From: an uncultured Pseudomonadales bacterium
Lineage (GTDB): Bacteria > Pseudomonadota > Gammaproteobacteria > Pseudomonadales > Porticoccaceae
Reading direction: 5' to 3'
NCBI GenBank assembly: GCA_943788875.1
Contig: CALSSA010000009.1
Coordinates: 124,001-188,000, forward strand
DNA: 64,000 bases
The notes below the pieces were generated by a model. That model saw only the letters and a list, made by a program, of their open reading frames with translations. It had not been told where the DNA came from and ran no database searches. Shown here in pieces: positions 27,951 to 36,309 of this stretch (the first letter of the stretch is position 1; each line of letters opens with the position of its first letter). Position numbers and translations under genes: made by a program.

Positions 27951-28832
27951 ATGCAGCAGATAAAATTCTATTCAAGTATTAATGGCGAGCTCAGCGCTGG
28001 CGGACGAGCGGCAAGACTGCTTCAGGATCGCGGCCTGTTCTATGGCCATGGTCTGTTTGAGTCTATGGCGCTGCAATCTGCCCAGGTGCCGCTTTTGGCC
28101 GAACATCTGCATCGGCTCTACGAAGATGCTCCTAAGCTCGGTATTAATCTGCAGGCTGGCTCAGTGGAGTCCTGCCTAGAGCCGTTTATAGCAGCGCTAA
28201 TGGCTGATGGTTTGCAGACCTGTGTGATCAAGATAATAGTTACGGCTGGTGTAGGGGGGCGTGGTTACCAGAGCCCGACACCTATCAAGCCCAGAATAAT
28301 CTGCCTCAGCGCGCCTATGCCTGAGGATATGGCTGCACAGAGGACCGAGGGCGTTAGTCTGTGGCGCTGTGACTACAGGTTACCTGTTAATCCTGTGCTC
28401 GCCGGGATTAAGCACCTCAATCGACTTGATCAGGTGTTGGCGCGCAATGAATGGCAGTCCTCAGAGTTTGCCGATGGTTTGATGTTGACTGCTGACGACA
28501 ATCTTGTAGAGGCTATCTCGGCAAATATTTTTGTTAATACTGAGAATGGTTGGGCGACCCCAGCCATAAATAATGCCGGTGTTAATGGCGTGATGCGCAA
28601 GTTGCTGCTAGAGCAGATATTTGCCAAGGCTGCAATACCTGTTGTGAGTCGAACTATCAATGCAGCGGAACTAACGGAATGCAAAGAGATATTTATCTGT
28701 AATTCAATCAGAGGACTTTTGCCCGTGTTAGCCGTTAGAGGCTCGAGTCACGAATTTAATCTGGATCTGGCTATCGGAGCGCAGACAAAAATGCTTCAAT
28801 CTTGTCTCAGGGATAACTATGTTGGCTTTTAA
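27951..28832 (+). CDS. pabC: Aminodeoxychorismate lyase
   Basis: Fold-type IV PLP enzyme that cleaves aminodeoxychorismate to p-aminobenzoate and pyruvate for folate synthesis; partner of PabB (4987-6378). 293 residues. PLP Lys154 sits in GIKHLNRLDQVLAR, and the early DRGLFYGHGLFES motif marks the class IV fold. Its stop overlaps the mltG start by one base (TAATG). Confidence 0.92.
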   Translation: MQQIKFYSSINGELSAGGRAARLLQDRGLFYGHGLFESMALQSAQVPLLAEHLHRLYEDAPKLGINLQAGSVESCLEPFIAALMADGLQTCVIKIIVTAGVGGRGYQSPTPIKPRIICLSAPMPEDMAAQRTEGVSLWRCDYRLPVNPVLAGIKHLNRLDQVLARNEWQSSEFADGLMLTADDNLVEAISANIFVNTENGWATPAINNAGVNGVMRKLLLEQIFAKAAIPVVSRTINAAELTECKEIFICNSIRGLLPVLAVRGSSHEFNLDLAIGAQTKMLQSCLRDNYVGF

Positions 28833-29887
28833 TGATTAGATCCACCTGTCGTGTTGCCGGGCTATTTGCTGTGCTGCTAGTTATTGGCGGGCTGTGGCTG
28901 TTTGGTTGGGTGCAGGGCCATCTGGATGCGCCAGTTGATCTGCAACAGCAGACAGTTGATAAACAGGGGCAGTTAATCTGGACAGTCCCCCGGGGCACTA
29001 CATTAGGGCGAATTAATCGGCAGCTTTTTGCCCGCCAGATTCTATCTCACCCGAAAATTATGTCGGGCTATGCAAAGTTAACTGACCGCACCTCAATTCA
29101 GGCAGGTAGCTACTGGATAGACTCTAAGGACAGTGCCCGCACATTGCTGGACAAATTTAATCGCGGCGAGGTTATTCGCCATCAAATCACCTTTCCCGAG
29201 GGCTGGTCATTTAAGCAGTGGCTTGGCCATCTGGCGAGCCAGTCGCAGTTTTCAGTGGTAGCAGATAGCTCAGTGGAGCAGCTATTGGCATCGGCAGATA
29301 TTGATCTGGCACATCCCGAGGGATGGTTCTTTCCGGATACCTATAGTTATACTGACACAGACTCGGCAGTGCATATTTTGCGTCAGGCCCACATTAAAAT
29401 GAAAATCGTACTCGAAGATGCCTGGCAGGACCGTGAGTTTGGGCTGCCCTACAAGTCTGCCTACGAGGCGTTGATTATGGCCTCAATTATTGAAAAGGAG
29501 ACTGGGTTAGTGGAAGAGCGGGATGCCATTGCCGGTGTCTTTGTGCGGCGCCTGAATCTGGGTATGCGCCTGCAGACAGATCCCACTGTGATCTATGGTA
29601 TGGGAGATAGTTACAACGGCAATATTCGCCGCTCGGATTTAAAACGACTTACTCCATACAACACTTATAGAATAAAAGGCCTGCCGCCGACACCTATTGC
29701 AATGCCAAGCGCTGCGGCAATTAATGCAGCGCTTCATCCACTGGACGGTTCTAGCCTATACTTTGTAGCGCGAGGTGATGGTGGCCATTATTTTTCTGAT
29801 AGTCTTGAGCAGCACCACCGTGCTGTTAAGCAGTATCAGATTAGGAACAGGGTGAAAAATTATCAGTCAGCACCACCAACGGACTAG
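28832..29887 (+). CDS. mltG: Endolytic murein transglycosylase MltG
   Basis: Inner-membrane enzyme (YceG family) that cuts nascent glycan strands and sets their length. 351 residues: one N-terminal membrane helix (about 9-28), a LysM-like region and the catalytic YceG domain. The catalytic Glu is E221 in ASIIEKETG, with the family segment MRLQTDPTVIYGM downstream. It overlaps pabC by one base and lies 13 bases before tmk. Confidence 0.95.
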   Translation: MIRSTCRVAGLFAVLLVIGGLWLFGWVQGHLDAPVDLQQQTVDKQGQLIWTVPRGTTLGRINRQLFARQILSHPKIMSGYAKLTDRTSIQAGSYWIDSKDSARTLLDKFNRGEVIRHQITFPEGWSFKQWLGHLASQSQFSVVADSSVEQLLASADIDLAHPEGWFFPDTYSYTDTDSAVHILRQAHIKMKIVLEDAWQDREFGLPYKSAYEALIMASIIEKETGLVEERDAIAGVFVRRLNLGMRLQTDPTVIYGMGDSYNGNIRRSDLKRLTPYNTYRIKGLPPTPIAMPSAAAINAALHPLDGSSLYFVARGDGGHYFSDSLEQHHRAVKQYQIRNRVKNYQSAPPTD

Positions 29888-29900
29888 AAGCAGGATCCAG

Positions 29901-30539
29901 ATGCGCGGCAAATTTATTACTATTGAAGGCACAGAAGGGGTGGGCAAGACCACCAATATCCAGTTTATTCAGGATTGGATGCAGGCCAAGAAATTACCTT
30001 TTGTTGCCACCAGAGAACCGGGCGGTACACCGCTCGCAGAACAGATCAGAGAATTGCTGCTGGCCCCCAGAGAAGAACTTGTCTGTGACACTGCTGAATT
30101 ATTACTGATGTTTGCCGGCCGCGCCCAGCATCTCAATCAGGTGATTGAACCCAGTCTGGAAGAGGGTGCCTGGGTGCTATGCGACCGCTTTACCGATGCC
30201 ACCTATGCGTATCAAGGCGCAGGTCGCAATATGCGTAACGATCTCATTGGCGAGCTGGAAATGATCGTTCAGGGCAGTTTGCGACCTGACCTGACCCTGA
30301 TTCTTGATATCCCAGTCGAACTGGGTCTAAAGCGTGCCAGCGACCGCAGTGAGCCTGATCGTTTTGAGCGTGAGAAAACTGAATTTTTTGAGTTGGTGCG
30401 CAATGGTTATCTGAAGATTGCCAAACAAAATCCTGATCGCTGTGTGTTAATTGATGCGTCGCAACCTCTGGCCAAAGTACAGCGGGATATTAACGTTGCC
30501 CTCGAGGCCTTCTGGTTTTCGTCCGAGGAGTCTGGTTAA
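29901..30539 (+). CDS. tmk: Thymidylate kinase
   Basis: Phosphorylates dTMP to dTDP. 212 residues. P-loop EGTEGVGKTTN, the DRFTDATYAYQGAGR motif and the Arg-containing LID ASDRSEPDRFE are present. The stop overlaps the holB start by one base, as often seen in this tmk-holB pair. Confidence 0.97.
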   Translation: MRGKFITIEGTEGVGKTTNIQFIQDWMQAKKLPFVATREPGGTPLAEQIRELLLAPREELVCDTAELLLMFAGRAQHLNQVIEPSLEEGAWVLCDRFTDATYAYQGAGRNMRNDLIGELEMIVQGSLRPDLTLILDIPVELGLKRASDRSEPDRFEREKTEFFELVRNGYLKIAKQNPDRCVLIDASQPLAKVQRDINVALEAFWFSSEESG

Positions 30540-31504
30540 TGGCGCTGGCCCAGGAATCAGATCAGGTTGCTCTAGCCCTGCCTCTGCCCTGGCAAGAGCA
30601 GCTGTGGCAACGTTTTAATCAACGCCTGGAGCAGGGTAGGCTGCCACATGGGATGATGCTCTCAGGCCCAGCTGGAATAGGTGTTGAGCGCTTGGCCACG
30701 GCATTCTCTCAGCGTCTGCTATGTAATGCTGAAATGAGTAAGTATGCTTGCGGCTCCTGTAAAGGCTGCAAGTTATTAATGGCTGGCACTCATCCGGATC
30801 TTTCAATTCTTGAGCCTGCGGATGTGGGCAAGGGCATTCTGATTGACTCGGTGCGCAATCTGATAGCCCGGCTAGGTAAAACCGCTCAGCAGGGGGGCTG
30901 GAAAGTCGCCTTGATCAGTCCTGCGGAAGCCATGAATGAAAGTGCCTGCAATGCGTTGCTCAAAAGTCTTGAAGAACCGCAGGCGAAAACGCTGTTAATA
31001 CTTGTATCACACAGAGCCAGTCTGGTGCCTGCGACGATTCGCAGTCGCTGTCAGATAGATAATTTGCCGGTGCCGGATCATCAGGTTGCCCGGCAATGGT
31101 TGATTGAGGTTGCGGGTGAGCAGCAGTCGATTGATCAGTCTCTGGCGTTAGCTGGGGGTAAGCCGCTGCTGGCACTGGAATATATGCAGAGCGATAGTCT
31201 TGAAAAGCGACACATGTTCGAGCAGTTAGTCGACAATATTCGCCACGGGGATCTGTCGCCAATGAGCGCGGCTCAGCAGGTGCAAAAGCTTAACAATGAT
31301 CAGATGCTTGACTGGTTTATGCACTACCTGCATCGTCTGGTAACCGGAGAGCTGCAAAACTCTCTCAATCCAGCCTTATTTGAGTTTGGTGACCAGCTGC
31401 GCAAGGCTCGGGGCTGGGTGCTATCAGGGTCTAATATCAATCCACAGCTTATGTGGGAGGGTTTGTTTATGGACTGGGTAAAGGTATTCCGGTCGCCTCG
31501 ATAG
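30539..31504 (+). CDS. holB: DNA polymerase III subunit delta'
   Basis: Clamp-loader subunit, 321 residues. It has the AAA+ fold with a degenerate Walker A (SGPAGIGVERLA), as expected for delta' which does not hydrolyse ATP. The zinc module CNAEMSKYACGSCKGCK, the SRC-like RSRCQ and the LLKSLEEP motif are present. In operon with tmk and, downstream, pilZ. Confidence 0.94.
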   Translation: MALAQESDQVALALPLPWQEQLWQRFNQRLEQGRLPHGMMLSGPAGIGVERLATAFSQRLLCNAEMSKYACGSCKGCKLLMAGTHPDLSILEPADVGKGILIDSVRNLIARLGKTAQQGGWKVALISPAEAMNESACNALLKSLEEPQAKTLLILVSHRASLVPATIRSRCQIDNLPVPDHQVARQWLIEVAGEQQSIDQSLALAGGKPLLALEYMQSDSLEKRHMFEQLVDNIRHGDLSPMSAAQQVQKLNNDQMLDWFMHYLHRLVTGELQNSLNPALFEFGDQLRKARGWVLSGSNINPQLMWEGLFMDWVKVFRSPR

Positions 31505-31539
31505 GCTGACCAGCGCAGTCTGTGCTAGGCTCTGAACAG

Positions 31540-31586
31540 GATGCTGAGTTTTATAATGAAGCAAGATGCTGTGTTTTATAATGAAG
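31540..31586 (+). repeat. 25-bp direct repeat carrying two TATAAT boxes before pilZ
   Basis: Two copies (31540-31561 and 31565-31586) of a 22-base sequence differing at one position, period 25. Each contains a perfect TATAAT (31552-31557 and 31577-31582). They lie between holB and pilZ and may form tandem promoters, although no good -35 is seen. Confidence 0.6.
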
Positions 31587-31608
31587 TGTGCAGGGAGAGG
31601 TATTGCTT

Positions 31609-31968
31609 ATGGCGGGCAAGAAAGGATTTGGTGGTGGCAGTGGTGGTATTTTGGCCTTGGAGATTAAAGATGAGGCCCAACTCTACGAGCATTATATGTC
31701 TTTTGTCAGTGGCGGAGGTCTGTTTGTCCCCACTAAGAAAAGCCATGAGTTGGGTGATGATATTTTCTTTCTGTTAACCATTTACCTGAGCAATGAGCCT
31801 ATTCCCATGACCGGTAAAGTGGTCTGGGTGACCCATAGTGGTTCTGGCAGTTCAAAACGGGAGGGAGTTGGCGTGCAGTTCACTGATGAGCAAGCCGACC
31901 TAAAGATACAGATAGAGCAGGCCCTGACTGGTATGGTGCAATCCCACCATCCCACCTTAACCATGTAA
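31609..31968 (+). CDS. pilZ: PilZ-domain protein
   Basis: 119 residues, about the size of Pseudomonas PilZ (118), which is required for type IV pilus biogenesis. It occupies the conserved holB-pilZ-tatD position. The PilZ fold is visible (VPTKKSHELGDDIFFLLTI ... GKVVWVT ... GVGVQFTDE). The canonical c-di-GMP motif RxxxR and DxSxxG are not clear, as in true PilZ. The frame begins earlier at a GTG (31588), but the ATG at 31609 has GGGAGAGG 8-10 bases upstream. Confidence 0.88.
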   Translation: MAGKKGFGGGSGGILALEIKDEAQLYEHYMSFVSGGGLFVPTKKSHELGDDIFFLLTIYLSNEPIPMTGKVVWVTHSGSGSSKREGVGVQFTDEQADLKIQIEQALTGMVQSHHPTLTM

Positions 31969-32052
31969 AAGGCCCGCAGCAACCATGTGGAAAAGCTGAA
32001 TCGAGCAAATAGTCAAAGCTTAAAATAATTAAATAATAGGCGCGTTATAACC

Positions 32053-32844
32053 ATGTTGGTAGATTCTCATTGCCACCTAGATCATCTGGATTTAACAGAT
32101 AGAGAGGGTGGCCTCAGTGCCGTATTGGCGGATGCTAATGCTCGGGGCATTACCCAGTTTCTCTCGGTTGCGGTAGACCTAAAAAGCTCTGCCTCTCTGG
32201 TGGACCTCACTGCTCAGCACAGTAATATTTACTCCTCAGTAGGCGTGCATCCATTGCAAAAAGTGGATCAGCCTGTACCCACAGTGGAACAGCTACTGAG
32301 CTTAGCTAGGGCGCCCAATGTAGTGGCTATCGGTGAGACTGGGCTGGATAATTTTTATAGTGCCGATACCCATCAATGGCAGCGGGATAGTTTTATTAAT
32401 CACCTGCAGGCTAGTCAGGAATGTGGCAAGCCGATTATCATCCATACCAGAGATGCGCGGGAAGAGACTATTGATCTGCTGCGCCAGTATCCACTGTCAG
32501 CTGGCGGGGTGATGCACTGTTTTACTGAGACTTGGGAGATGGCTGAGGCAGCTATAGAGCTCGGTTTCTATATTTCATTTTCTGGCATTGTGACCTTTAA
32601 CAGTGCCGAGGATTTACGTGACGTTGTTCGGCGTGTGCCCCTAGACAGAATACTGGTGGAGACCGACTCACCCTGGCTGGCGCCTGTACCTTACCGCGGC
32701 CGCCAGAATGAACCGCAGTATGTGCTCGAAGTGGCCCAGACTGTGGCTGGGTTAAAAGGTATCAGTGTTGAACAATTAGCTGAAATTACCACACAAAATT
32801 TCTACCGATTGTTTAGAATAGCCGATCTAAAATCCGAACTTTAA
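32053..32844 (+). CDS. TatD-family metal-dependent hydrolase (DNase)
   Basis: 263-residue TIM-barrel amidohydrolase of the TatD/YcfH group. Metal ligands: DSHCHLDHL (HxH), IGETGLDNF (Glu), IHTRDA (His), MHCF and the C-terminal VETDSPWLAP (Asp). It is the equivalent of E. coli ycfH, which also closes the tmk-holB cluster. The likely role is 3'-5' nuclease activity on DNA; in vivo substrates are not known with certainty. Confidence 0.93.
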   Translation: MLVDSHCHLDHLDLTDREGGLSAVLADANARGITQFLSVAVDLKSSASLVDLTAQHSNIYSSVGVHPLQKVDQPVPTVEQLLSLARAPNVVAIGETGLDNFYSADTHQWQRDSFINHLQASQECGKPIIIHTRDAREETIDLLRQYPLSAGGVMHCFTETWEMAEAAIELGFYISFSGIVTFNSAEDLRDVVRRVPLDRILVETDSPWLAPVPYRGRQNEPQYVLEVAQTVAGLKGISVEQLAEITTQNFYRLFRIADLKSEL

Positions 32845-32879
32845 AAACATATCTCCAAGATCAGTATTGAGTAATTATT

Positions 32880-33533
32880 ATGACCGACCCAGCAGTTCCT
32901 GAATCACAGTTTATTATTCGTACATTTCCTGTCGGGCCTCTTGGCTGCAACTGCTCAGTTATTGGCGACAGACTGTCAGGGCGGGCGCTGGTGATTGACC
33001 CAGGTGGCAATGCTGAGCAGATATTGGGCCTGCTCAACGAATTAAACTTAAAAGCTGTGGCGATTATCCACACCCATGCTCATCTCGATCACATTCTTGC
33101 AGCCGGTGAAATTAAAAATGCCACCGGGGCACCGATCTATCTCCATGAGGGTGATCAGTTTCTGTGGGATATGGTTGAAGAGCAGTGCGCTCGATTTGGT
33201 GTGCCGCCAGTCAAGCTCCCCGAACCTGATAATTATTTGCACGATGATCATGATCTGGGCTGCTGTGGTGGTGTGGCTATTCACACTCCGGGGCACACGC
33301 CGGGATCAATCAGTTTTTGGTTTGAAGAATACAAAACCTTGATTGCCGGAGACACGTTGTTTCAGGGCAGCATTGGCAGAACTGATTTGCCCGGTGGCAA
33401 CTTCGATCAAATTATTACCTCGATCAAAGAGCGTATCTATAGTCTTGATGATGATGCGGTGGTGGTAACAGGGCATGGCCCCAATACCAGTATCGGCTAT
33501 GAAAAAATGTCCAACGGTTTTGTTCGCGCATAA
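32880..33533 (+). CDS. Metallo-beta-lactamase-fold hydrolase (YcbL/GloB-like)
   Basis: 217 residues with the metal motif THAHLDHILAAG, HTPGHTPGSISF, and a third His in TGHGPNTSIGYE. It resembles the type II glyoxalase-like YcbL group that hydrolyses S-lactoylglutathione. Other thioesters are possible. It lies 9 bases before the dUTPase gene on the same strand. Confidence 0.86.
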   Translation: MTDPAVPESQFIIRTFPVGPLGCNCSVIGDRLSGRALVIDPGGNAEQILGLLNELNLKAVAIIHTHAHLDHILAAGEIKNATGAPIYLHEGDQFLWDMVEEQCARFGVPPVKLPEPDNYLHDDHDLGCCGGVAIHTPGHTPGSISFWFEEYKTLIAGDTLFQGSIGRTDLPGGNFDQIITSIKERIYSLDDDAVVVTGHGPNTSIGYEKMSNGFVRA

Positions 33534-33542
33534 GGAATTACA

Positions 33543-34163
33543 ATGAAACAACAATTAGCAACCATGTTGAAACTGCAGTCTGAGATGAATACTAAGGTTC
33601 ATGCCGACTGGCGGCAGCAAAATTTTGAATGGTACAGAGCTATCTGGATTGAATGTGCTGAGCTTCTCGATCATTACGGATGGAAGTGGTGGAAAAAACA
33701 AACTCCGGATGTGGATCAAATCGCTCTTGAGTTGGTTGATATCTGGCATTTTGGACTGAGTATTTTGCTTCTGTCGGAGGACAGTGTCGACAGCATAAGC
33801 GAAAGAGTTATCTCTGATTTTGAGGGTCAGCATGGCACGGGTGACTTTGCCGCCGATCTGGAGCATTTTACAGCCGCAACACTGGTCAATAAGGATTTTG
33901 ATATTGCTGGTTTTGCCCGTTTGATGGATGGCATCAATATGGATTTCGAAACGCTCTATGTTGGCTATGTGGGTAAAAACGTACTGAATTTTTTCCGCCA
34001 AGATAATGGTTATCAGGACGGTAGCTACCACAAGCAATGGGGTGGCAAAGAAGACAATGAACACCTGGTTGATATTGTTGCCCAGATGGACACATCTTCG
34101 GCCACTTTTTCCGATGAGCTATACAGCCAGATGAAGGCTGTTTACCTAAAGCTTACCGGGTAG
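33543..34163 (+). CDS. Dimeric all-alpha dUTP diphosphatase
   Basis: 206-residue dUTPase of the dimeric (MazG-related) class that removes dUTP/dUDP to keep uracil out of DNA. Metal-binding motifs ExxE (IECAELLDHYGWKWWKK) and ExxD (LELVDIWHFGLS) are intact, and the N-terminal LKLQSEMNTKVHADWR is typical. This class is best known from phages, kinetoplastids and some bacteria, but is also chromosomal in several marine Gammaproteobacteria. Position beside housekeeping genes argues against a phage remnant. Confidence 0.88.
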   Translation: MKQQLATMLKLQSEMNTKVHADWRQQNFEWYRAIWIECAELLDHYGWKWWKKQTPDVDQIALELVDIWHFGLSILLLSEDSVDSISERVISDFEGQHGTGDFAADLEHFTAATLVNKDFDIAGFARLMDGINMDFETLYVGYVGKNVLNFFRQDNGYQDGSYHKQWGGKEDNEHLVDIVAQMDTSSATFSDELYSQMKAVYLKLTG

Positions 34164-34201
34164 ATATTAGCCCTACCAATAATCTCTACAAGGCCGCGGC
34201 A

Positions 34202-34232
34202 TTGATGCAATTTTCTGCTGCGGCACTATAAT
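34202..34232 (+). promoter_or_regulatory. Promoter of mdh
   Basis: TTGATG (34202-34207), 19-base spacer, TATAAT (34227-34232), about 67 bases upstream of the mdh GTG. Confidence 0.5.
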
Positions 34233-34298
34233 GACCGCCTCACTGATCCTTAGTGGTCTAAATTCTATAATCAACTACCAGATTTACGGAGATACATT

Positions 34299-35279
34299 GT
34301 GACTTCACCAGTTCGCGTTACCGTTACAGGCGCAGCAGGACAAATTAGTTATTCCCTGCTGTTCCGCATTGCCGCCGGCGAAATGCTTGGCCCTAACCAG
34401 CCTGTTATTTTACAGATGTTGGAAATTACACCTGCCCTTGAGGCGTTGAAAGGTGTTGCTATGGAATTAGAAGACTGTGCGTTTCCATTACTGGCAGGCA
34501 TGGTTTGTACCGATGATGCAGCGGTTGCATTCAAGGACTCTGATTATGCACTACTGGTTGGTGCTCGTCCCCGTGGTCCCGGTATGGAGCGCAAGGATCT
34601 GCTGGAAGCTAATGCAGCGATTTTCTCGGCCCAGGGCAAGGCACTGAATGATAATGCCTCTAAAGATATTAAAGTACTGGTTGTGGGCAACCCTGCCAAC
34701 ACTAACTCATTGATTGCTCAGCGCAATGCGCCGGATATCAATCCTCGTCAATTTACTGCTATGACTCGCTTAGATCACAATCGCGCCATGAGCCAGATTG
34801 CCAACAAAACTGGCACTACGATTAATGACGTTACCCATATGACCATCTGGGGCAATCATTCTGCGACTCAGTATCCGGATCTTCACGAAGCTAAGGTCAA
34901 TGGTCAGTCGGCTATCGATATGGTTGATCAAGCCTGGTACGAAGATGACTTTATTCCTACAGTTCAACAGCGCGGCGCGGCGATTATTAAAGCGCGCGGT
35001 GCTTCCAGTGCAGCCTCGGCGGCCAATGCTGCTATCGCACATATGCGTAGCTGGGCACTGGGCACGGCAGAGGGTGACTGGGTGAGCATGGGTGTCTACA
35101 GCGATGGCAGCTATGGTATTGCTGAAGGTCTGATTTACTCATTTCCCTGTGTCTGCAAAGACGGCGACTGGGAAATTGTTCAGGGTTTGGAAATCAATGA
35201 TTTCTCTCGCGCCAAGATGACAGCTACTGAAATTGAACTAACTGAAGAGCGTGATGCAGTGCAGCACCTGCTACCCTAA
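34299..35279 (+). CDS. mdh: Malate dehydrogenase
   Basis: NAD-dependent oxidation of malate to oxaloacetate in the TCA cycle. 326 residues; of the longer cytosolic-like MDH type common in marine and soil proteobacteria, not the 312-residue enteric type. Rossmann motif TGAAGQISY, the substrate loop [14 protein letters not shown] and the catalytic His in [12 protein letters not shown] are visible. The start is GTG at 34299, preceded by ACGGAGA. A strong terminator follows. Confidence 0.96.
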   Translation: MTSPVRVTVTGAAGQISYSLLFRIAAGEMLGPNQPVILQMLEITPALEALKGVAMELEDCAFPLLAGMVCTDDAAVAFKDSDYALLVGARPRGPGMERKDLLEANAAIFSAQGKALNDNASKDIKVLVVGNPANTNSLIAQRNAPDINPRQFTAMTRLDHNRAMSQIANKTGTTINDVTHMTIWGNHSATQYPDLHEAKVNGQSAIDMVDQAWYEDDFIPTVQQRGAAIIKARGASSAASAANAAIAHMRSWALGTAEGDWVSMGVYSDGSYGIAEGLIYSFPCVCKDGDWEIVQGLEINDFSRAKMTATEIELTEERDAVQHLLP

Positions 35280-35311
35280 GCTCGATAAGCTAGTCTAGCT
35301 ATTTAGAGGCT

Positions 35312-35349
35312 AAAAAGACCACTTGGCGCTGCTGGGTGGTCTTTTTTTT
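35312..35349 (+). terminator. Terminator after mdh
   Basis: Stem AAAAAGACCAC/GTGGTCTTTTT with an 11-13 base loop and T-run, 33 bases after the stop; A/T-rich on both sides, so possibly bidirectional. Confidence 0.82.
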
Positions 35350-35447
35350 ACGCAGATAAAAATAAACCAAGGTTTCAATGGCCGTGCTCAGGAAAAGTTT
35401 GCTAAAGTACGCAGTCAACATATGGTAACCGCAGTAGGGAGAATTCA

Positions 35448-35924
35448 GTGGCATTTGCTCAAGTCGGGAAAGTCGCCCCGGCCTTTTCACTCTTGGATCA
35501 AAGAGGCAACAAGGTCAGTCTTAAACAGTTTCGAGACAGCAAAAATGTGGTGCTTTATTTCTACCCCAAAGCCATGACCCCCGGTTGCACCGTGCAAGCC
35601 TGCGGTATTCGTGATAGCAAGGCGGAATTTGAAGCGCTGGACACAGTAGTGCTGGCGGTAAGCCCTGACTCTGTTGATCGGCTAGTAAAGTTTGAAGACA
35701 AGCAGGAACTTAATTTTACTCTGCTCTCTGATGAAGATCATGCCATCACCGATAAATATGGTGCCTGGGGCCTAAAGAAATTTATGGGTCGCGAGTTTAT
35801 GGGCGTACTGCGTTCGACTTTTATTATTGGCAAAGATGGTCGTATTGCCTATGTGATGGAAAAGGTTAAAACCAAAAGCCATCACGAAGATGCCCTTAAT
35901 TGGGTACAAGAAAATCTCAGTTAA
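35448..35924 (+). CDS. bcp: Thioredoxin-dependent peroxiredoxin (Bcp/PrxQ)
   Basis: 158-residue atypical peroxiredoxin that reduces hydroperoxides. Peroxidatic Cys47 and resolving Cys52 are seen in MTPGCTVQACGIRD. The start is GTG at 35448 with GGGAGAA upstream. It is followed 28 bases later by yajC. Confidence 0.93.
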   Translation: MAFAQVGKVAPAFSLLDQRGNKVSLKQFRDSKNVVLYFYPKAMTPGCTVQACGIRDSKAEFEALDTVVLAVSPDSVDRLVKFEDKQELNFTLLSDEDHAITDKYGAWGLKKFMGREFMGVLRSTFIIGKDGRIAYVMEKVKTKSHHEDALNWVQENLS

Positions 35925-35952
35925 AATTTAATTAGTCTAAGGAAGTTTATTC

Positions 35953-36279
35953 ATGTTATTTATTTCAAGTGCTTATGCTCAGTCCGCCGGTGCCCAAGAG
36001 GCAAACCCAATGGTCACTCTGGTGATGTTCGGCGGCCTGTTTTTGTTTATGTACTTTTTGATTATTCGCCCACAGCGCAAACGTCAAAAAGAGCATACAG
36101 ATCTAGTTGGTGCGCTGGGCAAAGGTGATGAAGTGGTAATGACCAGCGGTATGCTGGGCAAAATTACTAAGATTGAAGGCGATTATGTCGTGCTTGAAGT
36201 CAATAACAACCTTGAGCTTAAGTTTCAGAAAGTGGCTGTGCATGCGGTTCTTCCGAAAGGCACGATCAAGGCTATCTAG
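35953..36279 (+). CDS. yajC: Preprotein translocase accessory subunit YajC
   Basis: 108 residues: a single membrane helix (about 20-40, LVMFGGLFLFMYFLIIRPQRKR) and a small cytoplasmic domain (GDEVVMTSGMLGKI). It works with SecDF at the Sec translocon. Normally it sits in a tgt-yajC-secD-secF operon; here none of these neighbours is present. Confidence 0.94.
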   Translation: MLFISSAYAQSAGAQEANPMVTLVMFGGLFLFMYFLIIRPQRKRQKEHTDLVGALGKGDEVVMTSGMLGKITKIEGDYVVLEVNNNLELKFQKVAVHAVLPKGTIKAI

Positions 36280-36309
36280 CCTGAGCAGTTTTGCTCTGAT
36301 CAATCGCTG

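Noticed and set aside
33555-34064. 169-residue ORF opposite the dUTPase gene
   Set aside because: Lies inside an intact, motif-bearing gene on the other strand.
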